Origin: Limisphaerales bacterium
GTDB taxonomy: Bacteria; Verrucomicrobiota; Verrucomicrobiia; Limisphaerales; UBA1096
Assembly: GCA_004213515.1 (NCBI GenBank)
Contig: SHAK01000015.1
Location: forward strand, 1-48,761
Direction: 5' to 3'
Length of the DNA: 48,761 bases
Shown here: piece by piece, positions 45,355-48,761 of the stretch
How the letters are laid out: each line of letters opens with the position of its first letter
Position numbering within the stretch: the stretch's first letter is position 1
Program-made: the position numbers and the translations under genes
The notes under the pieces: generated by a model
Told to the model about the DNA's origin: nothing
Databases searched by the model: none
Seen by the model: the letters and a program-made list of their open reading frames with translations, nothing else

Positions 45355-46590
45355 ATGAAGATAATAAAAACTTACATGTTAAGCTTAATATTGTCTTTAA
45401 CAACATATGCTGAAAAAAACGTCCCCTTCTGGGGCTTATATGGAGGTAAGTCTGGACCTAGCGGTTGGCGTTGTCATGTTATTCAATCCGATCCTAAAGA
45501 CGATGGTCCAGATGGTATTAATGTTCATGATTGGGATGGCGACGGAACCACTGATCTATTCGTAAATTTTGAGGAAGGTGGGTTGAGCAGGCTGTATTTT
45601 AATCCAGGATCAAAGAAAGTTAAAAAAGCTTGGTTTGACTTTATAGAGTTTAAACATGGAAAATGTGAGGATTCTGGAATTGGAGATCTTGATGCTGATG
45701 GCGATATTGACTATGTCGCTAACGGCGGTTGGGTTTACTTCAACCCGGGTAAGAAAAAAATCAGAGATACTTCTTCTTGGAAAAAGATGACACTCTTTAA
45801 TTATGAACGCAGAGTACCGACCGTTATAGATGTTGATGGTGATGGGCTTAATGATTTGGTAGTAGGTGCTCAGGAATGGTATAAGCAACCCCAAAAAGGA
45901 AAGCATCAAGCAGGGAATTGGAAGAAATTTATAATAGGTAGTAACCTTTGGCCTATGAACTGTATTATTTATGATTTAGATAATGACGGCGATAGGGATA
46001 TGATAGTGCCTGATCGTGGGCGAGAGATTTGTTGGTATGTTAATCCTGGTAAAGGGAAGGTTAGAAATATGTGGGAGAGGAAGACTCTACATGCGCATCA
46101 TGAACCAATGTTCATAACGATTGCTAATGTTAACGGTGATCAATTTGATGATTTGGTCATTACAGGTGGAAGTAAGGGAAAACTTGCCGGAAAACTAATC
46201 GTTCTTCTTAGAGTGAATAATAGTGGGGAACCAATTTTTAAGGAAATTATTATTAATCAACCTTCAGGGATCTTCCCTAAAGGTGTGGCCGTTATCGATT
46301 TGGACGGGGATCTGAAGAAAAAAGAAATTCTCGTTATCCCTAAGTCAGGAGATCTTTGGTCTACTACTTATAAAAATGACTCTTATGATCCCAAAGACTG
46401 GCAAGCTACTCCACTGGTTATACCTGGATCTGAAACAAGGAAGAAAATGGATAATGCATGGCTTGGCGATCTTGATAATGACGGTGACCTTGATGTTATT
46501 ACCACTGAAGAGAACGGTGGTTGGGGAGTGATTTGGTTTGAGAACCCTCTTTACGATTCCAGTAAATTACATAGAACTACTTCAGATTGA
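45355..46590 (+). CDS. Exported VCBS/FG-GAP seven-repeat propeller protein
   Basis: A 411-residue secreted protein (signal 1-19, ending TTYAEKN). I count seven VCBS/FG-GAP repeats of the form hxDxDxDGxxDhhh: HDWDGDGTTDLFV, GDLDADGDIDYVA, IDVDGDGLNDLVV, YDLDNDGDRDMIV, ANVNGDQFDDLVI, a degenerate IDLDGDLKKKEILV and GDLDNDGDLDVIT. That number suggests one complete seven-bladed calcium-binding propeller. The likely role is binding carbohydrate or protein at the cell surface. It follows the cytochrome gene by 69 bases. Its last 20 codons and the sequence beyond the stop recur further downstream, so this gene adjoins or lies within a repeated locus. Confidence 0.88.
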   Translation: MKIIKTYMLSLILSLTTYAEKNVPFWGLYGGKSGPSGWRCHVIQSDPKDDGPDGINVHDWDGDGTTDLFVNFEEGGLSRLYFNPGSKKVKKAWFDFIEFKHGKCEDSGIGDLDADGDIDYVANGGWVYFNPGKKKIRDTSSWKKMTLFNYERRVPTVIDVDGDGLNDLVVGAQEWYKQPQKGKHQAGNWKKFIIGSNLWPMNCIIYDLDNDGDRDMIVPDRGREICWYVNPGKGKVRNMWERKTLHAHHEPMFITIANVNGDQFDDLVITGGSKGKLAGKLIVLLRVNNSGEPIFKEIIINQPSGIFPKGVAVIDLDGDLKKKEILVIPKSGDLWSTTYKNDSYDPKDWQATPLVIPGSETRKKMDNAWLGDLDNDGDLDVITTEENGGWGVIWFENPLYDSSKLHRTTSD

Positions 46591-46602
46591 ACGGTTTACA
46601 TC
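46531..46602 (+). repeat. VCBS gene 3'-end repeat, copy 1 (within the intact gene)
   Basis: This 72-base stretch, from the last 20 codons of the VCBS gene to 12 bases past the stop, recurs at 48519-48590 with three mismatches by my alignment. Confidence 0.85.
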
Positions 46603-46805
46603 GTTTCTCAAATTGAGGTGAATCGAAGTAGATCAACATTAAGAATTAGTTTTGTGCTGAAATCTTCTGTACTTCTTCTGTACTCAACTAAAGTTTGAAT
46701 CACTGACTGTGCTTTAGCTTAAAAGCCTTATCAACTGTGCGTTCCTTTAACTGAGCTTTAGGTCTCTCTTCGTTTGGTACAGAAGAAGTACAGGCACATT
46801 AGATA
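46588..46805 (+). repeat. 218-base direct repeat A, copy 1
   Basis: It begins at the stop codon of the VCBS gene (TGAACGGTTTACA) and ends at about ACATTAGATAA. It matches 47475-47692 at roughly 89-90 percent by hand, without gaps, the poorest part being the first 25 bases. Within it, CTGTACTTCTTCTGTAC (46667-46683) and its exact complement (46777-46793) form a 17-bp inverted repeat around 93 bases. It could be a non-autonomous mobile element, a structured RNA or a duplicated intergenic region. It contains no open frame of note. Confidence 0.85.
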
Positions 46806-46837
46806 ATATGAATCTTATTAATAATCTTAATAACAAA

Positions 46838-47341
46838 TTACATTTTATTTGTTAAAAGTGTTAAATCTTTGAATTCTTTTTTCTGCAATAGATTTATAAT
46901 ATTTGTATTCTCTTTGCTGATTGCTAAATCCAAAGCGGTTTTATTGTTTTGATTTTTATAATGTAAATTAACATTTTTTTTAATAAGTAACTTAATCAAA
47001 TCAATATCGTTTTTGATTATTGCAGTTGTTAGCAGTGATTCACCTAATGAGTTTGTTTCATTTAAAATGAGGTCTGTTTGAACTGCTATATATGGTGCCT
47101 TTTTATCTTTTACACCGATACTATCAAAAATTAATTCAATTGTTTGTTCAGTTAAACTAAATTTATTGTAGAATGATACATTAGCTTCAAAGACAATGTT
47201 TTCACTTAAATTCTCATCTGTACTTTTATAATTTAATTCGTTTGTATCAAATTTTAATTCGTTTGTATCAAATTTAACGAAATAAATAATAACGCAAAAA
47301 CATAATAAACAGATAATTATGGAAGGAATTATTTTTTTCAT
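46838..47341 (-). CDS. Small ankyrin-repeat membrane-anchored protein
   Basis: A 167-residue protein. A single N-terminal hydrophobic segment (about 5-23, IIICLLCFCVIIYFV) would anchor or export it. The C-terminal half has ankyrin-type helices with TTAIIKNDIDLIKLLIKK and KTALDLAISKENTNIINLL, about two repeats. Just after the membrane segment, KFDTNEL occurs twice in tandem, encoded by a 21-base duplication (47235-47276). The gene is strikingly A/T-rich compared with its neighbours and lies between the two copies of repeat A, so it was probably acquired separately. The function is unknown; ankyrin repeats suggest protein binding. Confidence 0.7.
   Translation of the reverse strand: MKKIIPSIIICLLCFCVIIYFVKFDTNELKFDTNELNYKSTDENLSENIVFEANVSFYNKFSLTEQTIELIFDSIGVKDKKAPYIAVQTDLILNETNSLGESLLTTAIIKNDIDLIKLLIKKNVNLHYKNQNNKTALDLAISKENTNIINLLQKKEFKDLTLLTNKM
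47235..47276. repeat. 21-base tandem duplication inside the ankyrin gene
   Basis: Two adjacent, nearly identical 21-base units (period 21, from 47235 and from 47256) keep the reading frame and add seven residues. This is a recent slippage-type duplication. Confidence 0.85.
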
Positions 47342-47474
47342 TAAATTTATTATTATGGTGTTAAGTCATTCATTAACAATGGTTTCAATACGGAATAAAG
47401 GGATAAATAGTTACTCACTTTAACTAATTAAAAGTATTGTTACATATTTGTGACATAGATGGCTCACTTCAAAA
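47342..47474. other. Upstream region of the ankyrin gene with a possible VCBS gene relic
   Basis: An A/T-rich gap between the ankyrin start and repeat A copy 2. At 47454-47477 the frame ending in the TGA reads HRWLTSK, against HRTTSD at the end of the VCBS gene, so a decayed 3' end of a VCBS-like gene may persist here. I see nothing else. Confidence 0.35.
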
Positions 47475-47692
47475 TGAACGGTTTACAATGGGGATCAGAT
47501 TGAGGTGAATCGAAGTAGATCAACATTTAGAATTAGTTTTGTGCTGAAATCTTCTGAACTTCTTCTGTACTCATCCAAAGTCTGAATCACTGACGGTGCT
47601 TTAGCTTAAAAGCCTTATCAATTGTGTGTTCTTTTAACTGAGCTTTAGGTCTCTCTGAGTTTGGTTCAGAAGAACTACATACACATTAGATT
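47475..47692 (+). repeat. 218-base direct repeat A, copy 2
   Basis: A second copy of the repeat, 887 bases after copy 1. The inverted-repeat arms are decayed here: the left arm has one change and the right arm four, and these do not restore pairing. That argues against a folded RNA kept by selection in this copy. It stands between the ankyrin gene and the OB-fold lipoprotein gene. Confidence 0.85.
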
Positions 47693-47722
47693 ATTCCAAC
47701 TTCTCTTAGATCAAAGATTTCA

Positions 47723-47775
47723 AAACATAACTTTCTGATTAGTTGGGTTACCCCATTATATAAAAAGTTATGTTT
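47723..47775. repeat. 12-bp inverted repeat with a 29-base spacer
   Basis: AAACATAACTTT (47723-47734) is the exact complement of 47764-47775. It lies in the gap between repeat A copy 2 and the lipoprotein gene. No T-tract follows. It could be a regulatory hairpin or an element end. Confidence 0.5.
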
Positions 47776-47966
47776 ACACAGTTCATCTCCTCAACGAATT
47801 TGTGAATTTGTGAATTGGATGAAATCATCAAAAGAGAACGGTGTATGAATCTTAAGATTTATCTCTGGTGGAATAACCAAATTATTGTGACCACTTTGAG
47901 TGAATTCAGAGTATCTTCGTATTTGATGTGTTTTCCCTATAATTCAAATCTTCTGTTGCTTTAATT

Positions 47967-47984
47967 AACTTTGTAAACAAAGTT
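47967..47984. promoter_or_regulatory. Palindrome immediately upstream of the OB-fold lipoprotein gene
   Basis: AACTTTGT-AA-ACAAAGTT is an 8-bp perfect inverted repeat with a 2-base centre, ending 9 bases before the GTG start. Its place suits either a repressor operator or a hairpin that hides the ribosome-binding region. Confidence 0.4.
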
Positions 47985-47993
47985 TGTCGGGTA

Positions 47994-48374
47994 GTGGTAA
48001 AAAAAATTCTAATTACAATCGGAGTTGTCCTTTTAATTGGTTGTTCTAAAGGTTGGGTGCTCGATTATCATGAGCCGGCTGCACAGTTTTTGGCAAAAGA
48101 TGTATCGACAAAAGCAATGCCATATGTCGGAAGACATGAAAAAATCACGATTAAGGGAATTGTCACTAAAGTTAATCTCAACGATCCAGATTCATCGCTA
48201 ATTTATCTGAAGGAAGGAATAGAATGTAAGTTGTCAATTCGGGCAATGGCTTCTACCTGTAAAGTTGGAGATACTATCTATGTAGATGGTTTCTTAAAAC
48301 ATTGTGATAAAGATAAAGTATTATTAGATCCAGCAACACTAAGGGATCCGTCAGCAAACTTTATCCCTCAATAA
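47994..48374 (+). CDS. Small OB-fold (tRNA_anti-like) lipoprotein
   Basis: A 126-residue protein starting with GTG. The signal ends in LLIGC, giving a lipidated cysteine at position 17. The mature part has the layout of the tRNA_anti-like OB-fold domain: ITIKGIVTKVN, then a strand with LIYLKEGIECKLSI, then CKVGDTIYVDGFLKHC and a last strand VLLDPATL. Such domains occur in small exported proteins of unknown role. A palindrome sits directly upstream. It is flanked by repeat A copy 2 and the VCBS gene relic, and looks like inserted cargo. Confidence 0.7.
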   Translation: MVKKILITIGVVLLIGCSKGWVLDYHEPAAQFLAKDVSTKAMPYVGRHEKITIKGIVTKVNLNDPDSSLIYLKEGIECKLSIRAMASTCKVGDTIYVDGFLKHCDKDKVLLDPATLRDPSANFIPQ

Positions 48375-48518
48375 ATTGGGTCTGTTGTGACTTCAAAGAT
48401 TGATAAATCACAACGAATCCACCAATTGGTCAACGGTGATGTTTTCTGTACTTTGTATTTACAATTTTCATCCGATTTTTAGACCACTCAATGTTTCCAA
48501 TGGTTTAGCGAAGGAATC

Positions 48519-48590
48519 ATTTGGTTTGAGAACCCTCTTTACGATTCTGATAAATTACATAGAACTACTTCAGATTGAACGGTTTACATT
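48519..48590 (+). pseudogene. 3'-end relic of a VCBS-like gene (repeat copy at a distance)
   Basis: This stretch is 72 bases long with three mismatches to 46531-46602. Read in the VCBS frame it gives IWFENPLYDSDKLHRTTSD and a stop, against the same ending with one Ser for Asp in the intact gene. The frame is open only back to 48483 and the upstream part does not match. It is therefore the truncated tail of a second VCBS gene or a partial duplication. About 15-35 bases beyond the stop still resemble repeat A before similarity fades. Confidence 0.75.
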
Positions 48591-48615
48591 AAGTGGTTGA
48601 GGTTAATGAAAACCC

Positions 48616-48662
48616 AACAACTACGTAAATTATTGTGATATTCTAATGAAAACGTAGTTGTT
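48616..48662. repeat. 11-bp inverted repeat with a 25-base loop
   Basis: AACAACTACGT (48616-48626) pairs exactly with 48652-48662. It lies 26 bases after the VCBS relic. It could be a weak terminator or the end of a mobile element; it does not match integron attC sites well enough to name. Confidence 0.4.
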
Positions 48663-48761
48663 TTGTAGTGGGCGTTGAGGTGGTTTGTTGAGATGTTTAA
48701 AGCCTTCGAAAACGCTTCGTGTTTGTATGTTTGCCTCTTATCCCTTTGAGTCTCTTATTGT

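Larger units (their letters stand above)
48375..48761. other. Gene-poor end of the window
   Basis: It holds the VCBS gene relic (48519-48590) and an inverted repeat (48616-48662). An open frame on the plus strand at 48400-48600 runs through the relic in another reading frame, so I do not call it. The rest shows nothing I can identify. Confidence 0.5.

Noticed and set aside
46588-47692. CRISPR array
   Set aside because: There are only two repeat copies, each 218 bases, separated by a gene, with no short regular spacers and no cas genes.
48400-48600. 66-codon open frame on the plus strand
   Set aside because: It runs through the VCBS gene relic in a different reading frame, has no family features and lies in repeated DNA.
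48610-48690. Integron attC-like site (ACCCAAC followed by a palindrome)
   Set aside because: The matching GTTRRRY end and the paired L/R boxes are missing and no integrase is visible. Only a plain inverted repeat can be supported.

Overview
The window is AT-rich chromosomal DNA from a Gram-negative bacterium of the Planctomycetota-Verrucomicrobiota (PVC) group. The evidence is the density of families almost confined to that group: two PSD1 (DUF1549/DUF1553) proteins each paired with a DUF1501 protein, two 'PVC-type' dehydrogenase/HEAT/cytochrome c proteins, a DUF1080 lipoprotein, PQQ-type propellers and an EF-hand esterase. A heptosyltransferase-like GT9 protein and an outer-membrane barrel support a Gram-negative envelope. 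The low GC and the sodium-pump decarboxylase operon make me lean to a marine Verrucomicrobiota lineage; this is inference. I saw no rRNA, tRNA, CRISPR, integrase or phage genes.

Layout. 1-1163: a small ORF, a Coq4-like gene on the minus strand, then a 355-base gap holding a possible structured RNA. 1164-5278 (+): a glucarate catabolism operon (glucarate dehydratase, 5-dehydro-4-deoxyglucarate dehydratase, EamA transporter, GT9 transferase). 5275-12797 (-): a compact run reading cobalamin adenosyltransferase, panC, nadB, then gamma, alpha and beta subunits of an oxaloacetate-decarboxylase-type sodium pump, then nagA. 12926-19805: housekeeping genes (glgB, accD, a class IV aminotransferase, aroC) with a DUF1080 lipoprotein and an EF-hand esterase between them.

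19888-46590 is nearly all exported protein: a LamG/methyltransferase-like/PQQ fusion; PSD1-DUF1501 module A followed by a GDPD phosphodiesterase and a beta-barrel; on the minus strand a lipoprotein, a PQQ propeller, a 1712-residue deacetylase/VCBS/dehydrogenase/HEAT/cytochrome c fusion and a DUF885 protein; then PSD1-DUF1501 module B, a strong terminator, a second PVC-type cytochrome dehydrogenase and a seven-repeat VCBS propeller. Five CxxCH motifs lie in four exported proteins here. My reading, as inference, is a periplasmic or surface system for binding, oxidising and hydrolysing glycans, with sugar acids and amino sugars feeding the cytoplasmic glucarate and NagA steps.

46588-48761 is a different kind of DNA: a 218-base repeat present twice, relics of the 3' end of the VCBS gene, several inverted repeats, and two small genes (an ankyrin protein and an OB-fold lipoprotein) inserted between the copies. 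It looks like a recombination hotspot downstream of the VCBS gene.
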